Assembly (NCBI GenBank): GCA_004335835.1
Contig: RWJK01001809.1
Span: 15,954 to 79,953, forward strand
Direction of reading: 5' to 3'
Source: Scenedesmus sp. ARA3
Taxonomy: Eukaryota; Chlorophyta; Chlorophyceae; Sphaeropleales; Scenedesmaceae
Length of the DNA: 64,000 nt
Under the pieces are notes generated by a model. The model worked only from the letters and a program-made list of their open reading frames with translations, was not told where the DNA came from and did no database searches. Within the stretch, counting starts at the first letter, position 1. Each line of letters begins with the position of its first letter. This document shows, one piece after another, positions 1 through 11,968 of this stretch. The position numbers and the translations under genes were made by a program.

Positions 1-3000
1 CACCAGTGTCACCCAGCCCAGCGCCTGTGGTTGAGTCACCCAGCCCTGCACCAGCAGCACCAGCAGCACCAGAGTCACCCAGCCCTGCACCCGCAGCACC
101 AATAGCACCAGTGTCACCCAGCCCAGCGCCTGTGGTTGAGTCACCAAGCCCTGCACCAGCAGCACCAGTGTCACCCAGCCCAGCGCCTGTGGTTGAGTCA
201 CCCAGCCCTGCACCCGCAGCACCTGTGTCACCCAGCCCAGCGCCTGTGGTTGAGTCACCAAGCCCTGCACCTGCAGCACCAGCAGCACCAGAGTCACCCA
301 GCCCTGCACCCGCAGCACCAGCAGCACCAGTGTCACCCAGCCCAGCGCCCCTGGTTGAGTCACCAAGCCCTGCACCTGCAGCACCAGTGTCACCAAGCCC
401 AGCAGCTGCGGTTGAGTCACCCAGCCCTACACCTGCAGCACCTGTGTCACCCAGCCCAGCAGCTGTGGTTGAGTCACCCAGCCCTGCACCAGCAGCACCA
501 GCAGCACCAGAGTCACCAAGCCCTGCACCAGCAGCACCAGCACCATTGTCACCCAGCCCAGCGCCTGTGGTTGCATCACCAAGCCCTGCACCGGCAACGC
601 CAGTGTCACCCAGCCCCGCACCGGCAACACCAGTGTCACCCAGCCCCGCCCCTGCAAGCCCACAGCCACCAGCAGCCCCCCAGCTGGCACTGCTGAGCCA
701 GTTCCCCAAAGGTTTCACACCAGCTTCAACCCCAACATTGACTGCTGGTGGTCCTGGAAGCTGCACCAAGTCGCCATCCAGCATAAACGGCGTCGCAGGT
801 TTCACTCCTGCAACTCCTGGGGCAGCAAACATCTGCGGTGACACCCCTATTGGAACCTACAGCCTGACTGCTGTCAACGCGCCGCAAGGAACTGTGTTTG
901 ACCGCTGGGACTGCTACATCGTCAGCAGCAGCGGCAGCGCGTCGCTGCTGGTGACAAGTAGCAGCGTCACCCTTCAGGCTGGTGACTTCAAAACATGCGT
1001 GGCTGTCTACATGCTGTCCAGCCTTGTGGACCCTTCCCCCAGCCCTGCCGCAGTCCCCTCACCTTCACCGCCACCTTCCTCCGCAGTATCAAGTCCAAGC
1101 CCAAGCCCTTCACCTGCAGTGCCGCCTCCTTCGCCAGTTGTGCAGCTGCCCAACGCAACTGCTGGCAATGCAACCTGCGGTGACATGCGGCCAGGCTCCA
1201 CAGGCGGCCCTGTTGCATTCTCAGCGTGCCCTGCAAGCACGGCTTACAATGCATCAGCCGCCGCGCTATCGCCGCCAACAGCCGCAACGTGCTGCACCAG
1301 CACCTGCGGCAACCCCACAGTTGCAGACACACCGGCACCGTGGCGCTGCACAAACGGCGGCTTCTACGTGCCATCGTACGCCAACCGCACCAATCCATCC
1401 AACACAGCATGCTGCACAGACACTGGCGGCGGCATTGCCCAGGGAGTGACAGACCTGAAGTTAACAAAGGCAGTCAGCAAGGGTACTGTTGAGGTCGGGG
1501 AGCTCTTCCAGTACACCCTCACTGTGCAGGTGCTGCAGGCAGACCCCATTGCTGGCGCTGCGAGGGTGGTGGTTGTTGACCGGCTGCCAGCTGGCCTGCA
1601 GTTTGCAGGAGCAGCACCATCTGGTGAGTGGTCCGATGCATGTTGTTTCTCCAGCAGCAGCATGGCACACTGTAGTAGGCGTTGCTATGATGTACAACCA
1701 AGCCTGCAAATGCATGCACCGGACGAGCAATGGTCACTGCACACGCTGACATCTGGTTCGCTGCTGCTGCTGCTACTGCTGCTACTAATTATCCAGGATG
1801 CGCAATCTCCGGCCAGCGCATTGTGTGCCGCCTGGGCACCCTGCCCAACGATGCAGTGCGCAGCATCAGCTTTGGTGTCAAGGCATTGTCCTCCGGCGTG
1901 TACATCAACACGGCCAGAGTGAACGCCACTGGTGACGCTGTCAGCAGCAACAACCAGGGCCAGGTGTCGGTCACTGTGACGGTGAGCACTACTGGGCTTC
2001 AGGCAGCAGCTGGTAGTACAATGTTGCCGATGCTGCCTGCATGTCAACTGCAGCGCATGGTCTGCTAAGGCACTGCTTAAGTCAAGCAACGCGAGCACTG
2101 CGCGCACCTGGGTGCGTTCATTGTGATATCCTGTAACACAAGAGTGCATTGTCGCAGTGGTGCAGCTCAGGGCGATCAGTGATTGAGAGACATGCCAAGC
2201 AAGTGCTTTTGTGTTCAAGGTTTTGGCCGTATCTGGCCCTGGCTTGTGGGTTTGCACTCACTGGTTAGGAATCACCCAAGGTGGTTTGGGAGTGGCTCAC
2301 TCCTCTGGGTTCACCTCTTGCTAGAAAAACATGTAATTGATTTATTGTATCCTATAACTGCCTCGCAGGACACCAAGCCTGCCGGCATCCCCACATGCGC
2401 CAACAGCAAGCCAGACCAGGCCGGCACTCCCATCAGCTTCCCCTGCAAGCCCGGCGCCATGTTCAATGCAGCAAACGCCGCCAGGCGAGCCAGCGACCTG
2501 GCCTGCTGCCTGCCCACATGCGCCAACACGCAAGTGACATCCAGCATCGCCGAGCCCTTCCCCTGTCCAGCTGACAGGCCGCTGAAGCGCAATGCGGGTA
2601 CCATCCGTACGTTCAGCCGGGTAGCGTGCTGCTCGACTGGCAGCGTTGATCCGCAGGATGTGCCCGACGTGTCTGTGCTGAAGCGAGTGCGCGGCGCTGC
2701 GACAGTGGAAGTTGGAGGGACTGTTACGTTTGACCTGATTGTCAAGGTGGAGTCTGGGCTTGCTGGCGTGAAGAACGTGAAGCTGGTGGATGCGCTGCCG
2801 CCCGGGCTCAAGTTTGTGTCTGTCAAAGCGTCACAGTCAGGTGCGGAGAAGGAGATGCTTATGTTTGCAGCAGGAGCAGCAGCAGCAGAGGCAGCATCTG
2901 CCTCTGCAGGTTGCAGCCGTCGGTCACCTCATAAGCTTTCGTCCATCCCTCAAGCAAATTCATCCTTGGATCACCTTTAGAACTAAAGCATGTGCCACCA

Positions 3001-4022
3001 GTTGAGGATTGCTGACAACCATCATTGTTCCTCTACCTTGCTGGCCGCTGCTGCTGCTTACAGACTCAAAGTGCAGCAACCCCGCAGGAGGCCAGGAGGT
3101 GATCTGCACTTGGGCCTCACTGCCTTACAAGGCCCAGCGCCGAGTAACTGTCACAGCAACCGCCCTCCTGGCAGCCGACACCATCACCAACACAGCCACC
3201 GTGACTGGAGACCTGGACACCGACCCGCAGAACAACAACTCCCCCGCGAATGTAACAGTCACGGGCGCCTGCTGCGTCGGCGGCAGCCTGGCTGCGCGCA
3301 CGGCAGCCGACTGTGCAGCTGCGGGCGGGAAGCTTTTTGCGAGCCAGAGTGTGCAGCAGGCGCAGAGCTCTGGGGCTTGCGGTGCACCCACGGGCCCCTG
3401 CTGCCGCAATGATGGTCAATGCGTGGTAGATACCCAGGCGGCTTGCACGCTTGCGCTTGGTAAGTGGCGGCAGGGCGGCAGCTGCTCCGCACTGACATGC
3501 GCTATCTCGCAGTCTACTGGAGCCTGCTGCCTGGTGTCCACCGGCAAGTGCGGCCAAACCACCCAGGGGCAGTGCAGCGGCAGCTTCACACCCGGCGCAC
3601 AATGCAGCACAGCAACATGTGCGCCGGTGTGTGTGGCAGCGTTCCAGGCTTGCACACCAGGCAGCAGCACCTGCTGCGGCGGCAACAGCTGCGTGCGCAC
3701 GCCCCTGGCATACCCGGGAGCTCCAGTCACTCACTCCTGCCAACCTGGCTCAGCCAACACGTGTGCAAATGTGGGTCAGCCGTGTGGCGCATGTCCTCAG
3801 GGGCTGGCGTGCTGCGCTGGCACTTCCTGCAAGTGGGACTTCAGCACACACAGCGGCTCGTGTCAGGCTGTGAGTGGCGGCTGGAGGGCAGCCGGCACTG
3901 GCGCACGAGCTGCCAGCAGTGCCTGCAAGGCTGCTGGGGCGTTGTGCGCGAGCGATGAGGATGCTTGCCCCGGCTTCCGCTGCGTTGATGGGAGGATCAA
4001 GAAGGCTGTGTGTGACTGGTAA
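1..4022 (+). CDS. Secreted wall-type glycoprotein with SP-repeats, DUF11-like repeats and Cys-rich modules (5' partial)
   Basis: The gene is cut by the left window edge; its frame is open from base 3. Exons: <3-1623, 1797-1981, 2369-2840, 3064-4022; all joins keep phase and have GT-AG borders, giving at least 1078 residues. Order: about 225 residues of [18 protein letters not shown] repeats typical of hydroxyproline-rich wall glycoproteins; a four-cysteine domain (684-1023) shared with the metalloprotease at 8798-12968; a second Pro-rich spacer; cysteine units with a C..C..CC pattern; a DUF11-like repeat (from about 1452 to 1981); two more C..C..CC units; a second DUF11-like repeat ending in [17 protein letters not shown]; then repeats starting GACC and a knottin-like Cys-rich tail, stop TAA-side at 4020-4022. 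DUF11 and GACC repeats are best known from bacterial surface proteins. Likely extracellular; the signal peptide must lie upstream of the window. Exact function unknown. Confidence 0.82.
6..680 (+). repeat. SPSPAP-coding minisatellite
   Basis: Tandem imperfect units encode SPSPAPVVE / SPSPAPAAP blocks, with units of about 27 to 54 bases and nearly identical codons (tcacccagcccagcgcctg). The array is the extended glycosylation-prone rod of gene 1 and is expected to vary in length between strains. Confidence 0.9.
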
Positions 4023-7000
4023 GGAGGGTCCGGGTTGATTGTTTACTTTTGGGAGTGCACTGGCTGCTGCACTTTTAAAGAGGCTGGCAAGCAGATAGGT
4101 TGTGGCTTTGTTTATAGGACATGCAAAAACACTGTTTTTTGTAGTGGCGCTACATGCTCTGTGCTGGGGCGCATTGCGGCATATCTCGCTGCAGCGCACC
4201 GTACAACATGTACAGCACTGATGACAGCCACTCCATGCTGTATTGCCACGTTGACACCCGCGCATGTTGTGTGCAGTGTAGCGCAGCGCTCCCGGTCACT
4301 TACAAATGCTTGTGTGCTGCGGTTCTCTGCCTGTTTTTCCTTCTGATCTTGCAGGAATTGCAGGGGCAACCAGGCCTGTGAGCAGCAGCGCAAAGCAGAC
4401 TGCGCCGCGCTTAATGCTGCTGTTGTCAGCGCAATGGCAACGCGCTTCGGCTAGGCTGCTGACAGCGTACACAGCTGAAGGTGTTATGCAGGGGTTTAAG
4501 ATACTGTAGTGTGGCCAACTCGCCACGTGTTTGTAGCACATGCATGTGGGTGTGCCGTTACTGCCAAATGTGTATGACCTTGCAAGGCGTCGTAAGCTGA
4601 CCTAAGTACCTCATCAGCCGTGCATGTAGCTGCTACATGTGGTGTGCAGGCAGCACGCTGCAGCCTGTTCGCTGCTGCTGCTGCTGCCGTGGCACCACAT
4701 GTCCAGCTTACGCACACTGGGTGTGTCCAGTATCACTGTGTTTTGTTACTGGATGAATAGCAGCTTGTGTGGCATGCATGGGGGAGGAATAAGCACCCGG
4801 GAACGGGGCTGCAGCCGTGGCTGCTGCAGGGACCAATACAGCCGAAAAAAACAGCTTCCAACACGGTTGGATGAAGTTTGCCAGATACTAGTGTGTGTTG
4901 AGCTGTGGGCTGGGGGCGCCGCAACTGTATGCTGTTTGCAGGGAGACCTGCAAAGCCGTGCATAAGCGGCACAGCACCTGCAATGCTGTTGCCGCGGCAG
5001 CTTGTTTGCAAGGTTTGGCTGAAACCCTGGAGTGAACCTGCTCATGGTATGGCTGATGCAGGAGGTGCTTGGACTTGCACTTTTCAGTTCATATATGCTG
5101 CGCTGCGTTTGTACGCGCAGCTTGAAAGGCCTGCTGGCTTTGTTTGGCTGGCTTGCGTTTCCTCTTCCTTTCAGTTTGCGCCAGGGGTTGGTATATGGCG
5201 GCATTCGCTTCATCATCGTCCGGTGTGGGGCTTAATTTGAGGTCGAGGCTGCCGCTGCACTGCACAGTGCAGGCTGGTCAAGCTGAGATTCTAGACTAAA
5301 GGTGTTGTGCGGGATCGGAGCACGGAGTGTGACGTGTGATGTGTGACATGTGACATGTTGCATCCTTTGTGTCTGAGTGGGTGGTGGTTGGGGCATGGTT
5401 GCATACGTTTTCGCGAGGCATGGTTGCAGTGACAATGCCAGCAGGCTGCGTATGCTGGTGCACTTAGAGCATAGCAATTATATGCAAGGCGGAGCTGACA
5501 GCGATCCAGCCCTCTTTGACAGTGTTGGCGTACTGGTTTGTGCCTGCTGCTGCTGCTGCTGCTCTTGAGTGGCTTGCGTACATGCACCCGTCCGCTTTGT
5601 TCTGTGCTGGGACATTGGCGACACACATGACTGTGGATGGTGGCAGGCTGATGCAGCTTATAATTCACACGATGAATGTGTGCACATACGCCTGTGCATT
5701 GCTTGTGAGTGTCTGCTGACTCAGCAATGATAGGCCGTACTGTTGATGCAGCTTCGCCTGCAAAGCATGTGCAGCATGGGCTTGTGATGCATGCCAGGCG
5801 GAAGCCTATCTGCCAGGGACCGCAGGACATAACAATGCTGCACCCTGTTGTTATGTTGCAGCATGCAGTTGAGGGATGGGACAGGTCTGATTGAAAGAGC
5901 AGGAGACACAGAGAATCTTGAGGCAGATTTTTAAGGCGTCGCTAACGAAGTGGCCCCAGCCAGCATAGTACTATGACTGCCTATACTGCGTATTACATGC
6001 GTGCATTGTGACCCCTGTCATGCGCACGTAAGCTTGGCAATTGTGCTCTCTGCTTTTTTGATCTGCAGCCGCAAGGTTGCACGCAGCATTGCAGCAGCAA
6101 TGCCGAGCGCTCTGATCGGTACATATATTGTCATACCTTGGTTTTGAGTGAGCATGCAGCGATGCGAGATTCTTGGATGGCTTGTTTCAGGCTGGCGGCC
6201 CGTGTGCTGCAGCATAAAGGCAGTTGCTGCTGCAACGTTTACACCATCCAGGGTAGGCCTGTATGATGCACTTGCATTGCGTTTGCAGTGGTTGCAGGCC
6301 GTGCTATGGCATGACTGGATACTCCAATAAACCTGTGCAGCTCCAGTGGTGCAGCATTTACTTGCGCGGCATCAAATGCTTGCTGGAGTGTGGGAGGTGA
6401 GAGTGATCACTGTGTGCTGTGTGTCCAGGTGCACAGCTGCAGCAATGTTGCACAGCACCCGCACCTGCATGTACTGCCTTGTACTCCATAGCAGCAGCCT
6501 GTTTCTTGTCCTGTAGCAGTACTGTTGCAGGCGCTAACTTTGGCACTGCTAGTGTGTGGCACCAGCTGGTTTCTTTCTTTTCTTTTATGTGTCACATGCC
6601 AGCTGCACCAGCACTGATTGGCGATCGAAAGGCAGCAAACATTGTCAAAGTGCTTTGTGGTGTGTTTGATTGTGCTATGCTTGCCGCGGCGGTCTGACAA
6701 TTGAAGCTGCTGACCGTTCTTGCATCTGGCTCTGAGCCTTGATTCGAATTTGCTGCTCGAGAGAGACTCCTGCACCAACCTTTGGGCTGGTGTCATGTTT
6801 GCCGCTAGCCGTTGATTGATTCTTACATTGCTGCACCCAGCGCGCATGTGCTCGTAGATGTCATCATGGTTGGTAACTACTCACTCTAATCCAAGCCCAG
6901 GGCCATGAGTCGCTACAGCCTGTCGCCTGCAGCCACTACTGCCAGTCCCGGACGGGCCGTTTGCACACCTGTACCACCAACAACTGCTCACGCAACCCAC

Positions 7001-7560
7001 CCAGCCACTCAATCACGCCCTGCCTGCGCAAGCGCAATGAGTGACAGTGTAGCGCTGCCAGCAGCATAAGGGCAGTCCAGCACACTGCCTTCAGATGCGG
7101 CGCGCTTTGCCCTTTGAAACCACAACTGCACGAGACTGCCGTGTTGTTGGCCTGGATGGCATGAAATGATCACGATACAGAGTGTAATCATGTGTGAGTG
7201 ACGGTTTGCACGCGTTTCCTGAGCAGGGAGTGGAGTCCATGGACTTCCTGGTGATGGTCACATTTAGCCCCTGATTATTATTATTTTTTTGGTTACTATT
7301 TAGCCCCTGATTGCAATCGGCTGATAGGCACAATGCGGCTGTGCTGCTGGCGGGATGCTGCGGTTGACAGCAAGATAAGGCAAAGTGCAAGTTACATGTT
7401 CTGCGAGGAACAAGCGAACGCAGATTTGGAATTGCGAGCACCACCTTCAGTGCTTGATAAGATGCTGCAACGCCATCATCAACAGAATGCAAAGGACTTG
7501 CGTATGCAAACAAGCATCCTGCAAGTGCAACCAAATGTGACAGCCACCCCCACCATGTTG
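4023..7560. other. Intergenic / 3' UTR, no supported gene
   Basis: This follows the stop of the wall glycoprotein and faces a minus-strand candidate gene. The open frames are short, Cys/Leu-rich and inconsistent. A TGTAA at about 7182 and an AATAAA-like string near 6327 are possible 3' end signals, neither convincing. A 14-base string tttagcccctgatt occurs twice (about 7263 and 7301) around an AT-rich stretch. Confidence 0.5.
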
Positions 7561-8041
7561 TCACTGCACGCCCACAAGCTCTAATGCAGCAGCCAATGCT
7601 ACTAGCGTGTTGGTACCAGTAAACACGCCAATGCTGACAGTATCCGTTGTCAATGATGCAAGGAATGCAGCCGTAACGGCCAAAAAAGCTAGCCCGCATG
7701 CCCAAGCAATGCACTCTGGTTAAGCTGCCACAGCCGGCATGTACTGCTGCTGCTTCCTTAGCAGCACACGCCAACCAGGTTTTGCATGTTTGGTGTCACC
7801 AGAAACCAAACATGCCGTCAAGAAGGGGCTCTCGAGAGGGAAGAGGCGAACACTTGAAGCTGTGAGCATCAGCAAACTCAGCTGAAGCAGCAGCAGGATT
7901 GATGCCAGCGGCCCATGCCATGAGGAGAGGCAGCCAGCAGTCTTCTCAGCTGCAACTGCCACAACCCGGACAAGCAGGCAAGCGGTGATACTAACAGTGA
8001 AGCACCACCCTGAGTACTCGAGCTTAGCAGCTGTCAGCGCT
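7561..8041 (-). CDS. Candidate small membrane-protein gene (tentative)
   Basis: On the minus strand two stretches read as strongly hydrophobic protein. One spans about 8041-7790 and includes ILLLLQLSLLMLTASS. The other starts after an acceptor at 7716-7717 and ends at a TGA at 7563-7561 (FLAVTAAFLASLTTD, TNTLVALAAALELVGVQ). A reverse-strand TGTAA lies at 7396-7392, about 165 bases after the stop, as expected of a chlorophyte gene. Further hydrophobic frames occur up to about 8520. I cannot fix the start or all splice sites. The alternative is chance hydrophobicity within the long 3' UTR of the metalloprotease. Confidence 0.25.
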
Positions 8042-8797
8042 GCAGTCCATGATGCAGGAGACCATGGATCAAAGCAAAACATGTCCATCAATGAACCGTG
8101 AGTACTATAGGCAGCTGCCCATCGGAAGCATGGACAAAAGGTTGATGGGTTTTGACCATAAAACAAGAAGCGGAGGAATGGCGGTGACATATGCTGCGCT
8201 GTGCAGACACACTGTGCTAGCTGCCCGCAGAAACACTGACCTCGCAGCACAAGCTGCGCGCAAGCACACCCTCAAGCAATGCCATGTCGTTCTATAGTGT
8301 TCCTGGCACCATATCGGCACACGCCAGCATTCTCAGCAGCAGGAGAAAGCCTGCCACAAGGCACATGAGCGCCCAAGGATCAATGCAGCAAAAATGAAGC
8401 CTTCACAGTCAGGAGCAGCCACCCGACACAAATGCTGTCCCAGATTGCTACAAGTCTTGCCTGTTCTTCGCCCATCATCCTGCTTGTTTTCGACACCGCG
8501 GCCTGCAAACTGCAGAGCCATAATTCAAACATGGGGCCAGGTGCCGCGACTGCATCGTATGTATGCAGACACCGTAGAGGATGCCGCCTCGCGCATAGAA
8601 CAGCACAGCAAGCAATGCAGTTTGTACCTAGACACCATTGACGTGCGCACAGCTGCGCAGCTGTCCTGCACTGTGGCGTCCCAGCCTACTGTACAGATAG
8701 CCCCGCTGTTGCAGGAGCATCAACGCCCTCAAGCAAACAAGCTCACTTCGCACCAAGCACTCTCTCAACACCACACACACGCACACACGCAACAAGC
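8042..8797. other. Metalloprotease 3' UTR / unresolved
   Basis: No well-supported exon. Minus-strand hydrophobic snippets at about 8300-8480 may be further exons of the tentative membrane-protein gene. A short CA run (cacacacacgcacacacg) lies at about 8773-8790, just after the protease stop. Confidence 0.4.
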
Positions 8798-11700
8798 TTA
8801 AGGCTTTGGACTGGGCCAGATCATCGCAGGCGGAGTGCGCTTAGGAGTGCCGCCAGTCTTGCGCGCCTGCAGCTGCAGATTTGAAGTCCTGAGAGAGTTT
8901 GACCGGTCCAGGTCAAACTTCGGGCTGCTGACAGCTGTCACCACAAACGAACAACTGCCTGACTGCTGCCTCCGCGCAGTGAAGACGGCCTGTCCTTTGC
9001 CTGCTGTGTTCTTTGTCTGCGCGATAGGTGACCAAGCCTCAGGGCGCGATCGCCAGGTGCCGCTGACAGTAGCACCCCTGACAGGCTTGCCTGTATCTGA
9101 GGCAATCACCAGCACCTTTGCGGTGCAGGAGCAGGCCTTGGTTGTCTTTGCGCAGCTCTTCCCCATGATGATAGATGTGACGCGCATTGTGGGCTTGGGC
9201 TGGTTGCTTGTCGTTGGGCCTTGGGTGTTTGGCTCGGGGCTGGGGTTTGGGTTGGGCTGGTCAGGATTGGAAAAGGTGTTTGGCAGCTCTGGCGATGGAG
9301 AGGGCTGGACCGGAGCAGGCGGCACAGGTTCAAACACAGCAACACAGGTAGTGATGCTCTCTGGCTCAAGGAAGACGTTCTCGCCAGTTGCAGGGGAGCC
9401 CAGTACGCCGTCAGACAAATCATAGCACTGCCAGCGAGCCAGGATCATGCCGTCCGGAGCATCTTCGCTTGCCAGATTGTATGCGCCAGGCAGCACGGTC
9501 GTGCTGCACTTGCCATTGTCTCCGGGCGTTGCAACCGCCACGCCATCGATACCGATTTGCGATGATGGCTCGCGGATGCAGTTGTCGCGCGCGCTGTTGG
9601 CCCACAGCGCAGGCGAGAACAGCGGCCGGTAGCCGTCTGGAAACTGGCTCAGCAGTGCAAGCTGCGCTGGCGTGTCATCACCAACTGGCTGCTGATCAGG
9701 ACTCGGGCTTGGACTTGTCTCCACATTCTGCTGCTGCTGTTGCTGCTCGGAGCTGCCGTCAGGGCTAAGGCTAGGGCTAGGGCTGGGCTGCTGCTCCTGC
9801 TGCGCCACTCCTGCTGCGGGGAAGCTAGCACTTAGCGCAAAGCCTCCTCTGCTGCCATAGCTACTGTAGCTGGACCCATCTTTGGGGTCTCCGCTGCCTG
9901 CCCCAGAGACAGCAACATAGTAAGTGCCAGCAGCTGGCAGCGCAACTGCTGCTGCTGCAATGCCGAGACCGTTGTCTGTGTCAACGCCTGCAGGGTTGAT
10001 TGGTGCGCCGACAGCGCTGCCAGCTGCATCATACACAACGAGCTGCACATCTAGATCTGAGAATGCCCACTCCTCCCAGGCGCGCTGCACTGCCACAGTG
10101 AACGTTGCAGTGCCAGCATTGGCCTTAAACGACCACACGTTTGGCGTGCCAGGAGTCACGACTAGGCCCGTTGTGTTGATTGTTGCTGTGGCGCCGTTGA
10201 CGGTTGGGGTGGTTGGTGTGGCTGTGGAGATGCTGCTGCCAGCCGGCTGCTTGAGCAGCGGCAGGAAGTTTGTGATGATCTGTACATCATCCTGCGGGTT
10301 GTTCGAGCCGAGGTACGCACCGTTGTCCCAAGTTGAGAGCTGCTTATAGTAGCCTGCAGATGATCAATGTGAACAGCAGCAGCAGAAGTGTCATTATTGG
10401 GGCACAACAGCAGCGACAACAGCAGGATGAGGCGCTCATGCAGTTGAGATGCAAGCAGTCACCTACATACCTGCTGAACTTGCAAGCTCTGGCATGCACT
10501 GCAGTAAATAGCTGCTGCTGTTGCTGAAGCCACACGCAAACTGCAGCTGCAGGGAAGCAGAAGACAGGCAAGCCAGCTGGCGGCCGCAGCAACTCACCAA
10601 CGCCCATGATGCTTGCCCAGTCGCCCTGGCCTGAAAAGTAGGCGCTGTTTGCATCGCCATCATGCATCAAGCCCAGCGTGTGCCCAGCCTCTGCACTCAC
10701 AACAACGCAGCAGCCAGCACACCCTATGAGACAGCAGTCAAGAGGTAGCAGTCTGTCGAGCAGAAGTTATCAGTCAGCTAGGGCTGCGCCTGCACAAGCG
10801 ATGCGAGTATTAGGACCTTGACCACTTGCAGGACGCTGTTTGTGTACACAGCCACTTCAGTGTGTACATGACAGGTAAGCCAGCGCAAGCGCTCCTCACC
10901 ATGTGACACAGGCTCTGCCATGAACTTACATCAAAAAAGTTACTAGGTAAATTCACAGTGCGAACCCAGCATGCAAACTCACCATCTGACACAGCCTCTG
11001 CCATGAACTTGGGGCAGTCACGATGCAAAGTCACACTGAAACATTCACAATGAAATCCACCATACAAGCTCACCATGTGACACAGCCTCTGCCATGAACT
11101 TGGGGCAGTCACGATGCAAAGTCACACTGAAAGATTCACATTGAAAATCCACCATGCAAACTCACCATGTGACACAGCCTCTGCCATGAACTTGGGGTAA
11201 TCAGGGCCCAGGTTTTTAGGGAAGATGAAGGCTGTGGCGTATCTGGGGTCTCCAAAGATGCCCAGGTACGCAATGCCCCCAGCACCACCGCCATACCCTG
11301 TATGTAAGCATGAGGCGATACGGCAATGACGAAAGGCGCGTGCACAACAGCAAAGGTCAGCGGCAGCCTTGGTTTGCAGCATACGGTAGGTTTGAAAGAA
11401 ATGCAAGTGCTGGCTTGCAGTGGTAAGCCAGCTGTTGTTGTGCCGCACGTATGGTTTGGAGCTGCAAATACTCATGCTGGTGGCTGTTGGGCACAGCAGC
11501 GGCCTGCACCAAATTCCAGGGGACTCACATCCGCCGTCTCCGCCAATGCGCACGTGGACAGCATTGACCATTGTTGCTGGCCTGATGGTAGTGATGTCGA
11601 CGTCAAAGATGCTGCAGCAGCAAAGCACAGGGGAACAAGGTTGAACAGCAAGGTTTTGACTAGAAAAATGCAAACAAGGCAATAGCGGCACGAGGCGAAA

Positions 11701-11933
11701 GCAGGCCTAGCACGGTACGCGCTCGACAATGCGTACGGCACCACACAGCGGCTGAGCCCGGTTTTTCAAGGCAGCTATACATTTGTGCACATGCTGCTAA
11801 CGGCATTGCTCATCATAGCACAGCCGCGCCCTGCTCCTGCTTCTGTTGCAGCAGAAGCTACTGCTGCCGTAATCCCTGCAACACTCAGCATCTTCTGTAT
11901 TGCTGCTGCTGCTGCTGCCGCCGCCGCCGCCGC

Positions 11934-11968
<35 letters not shown>

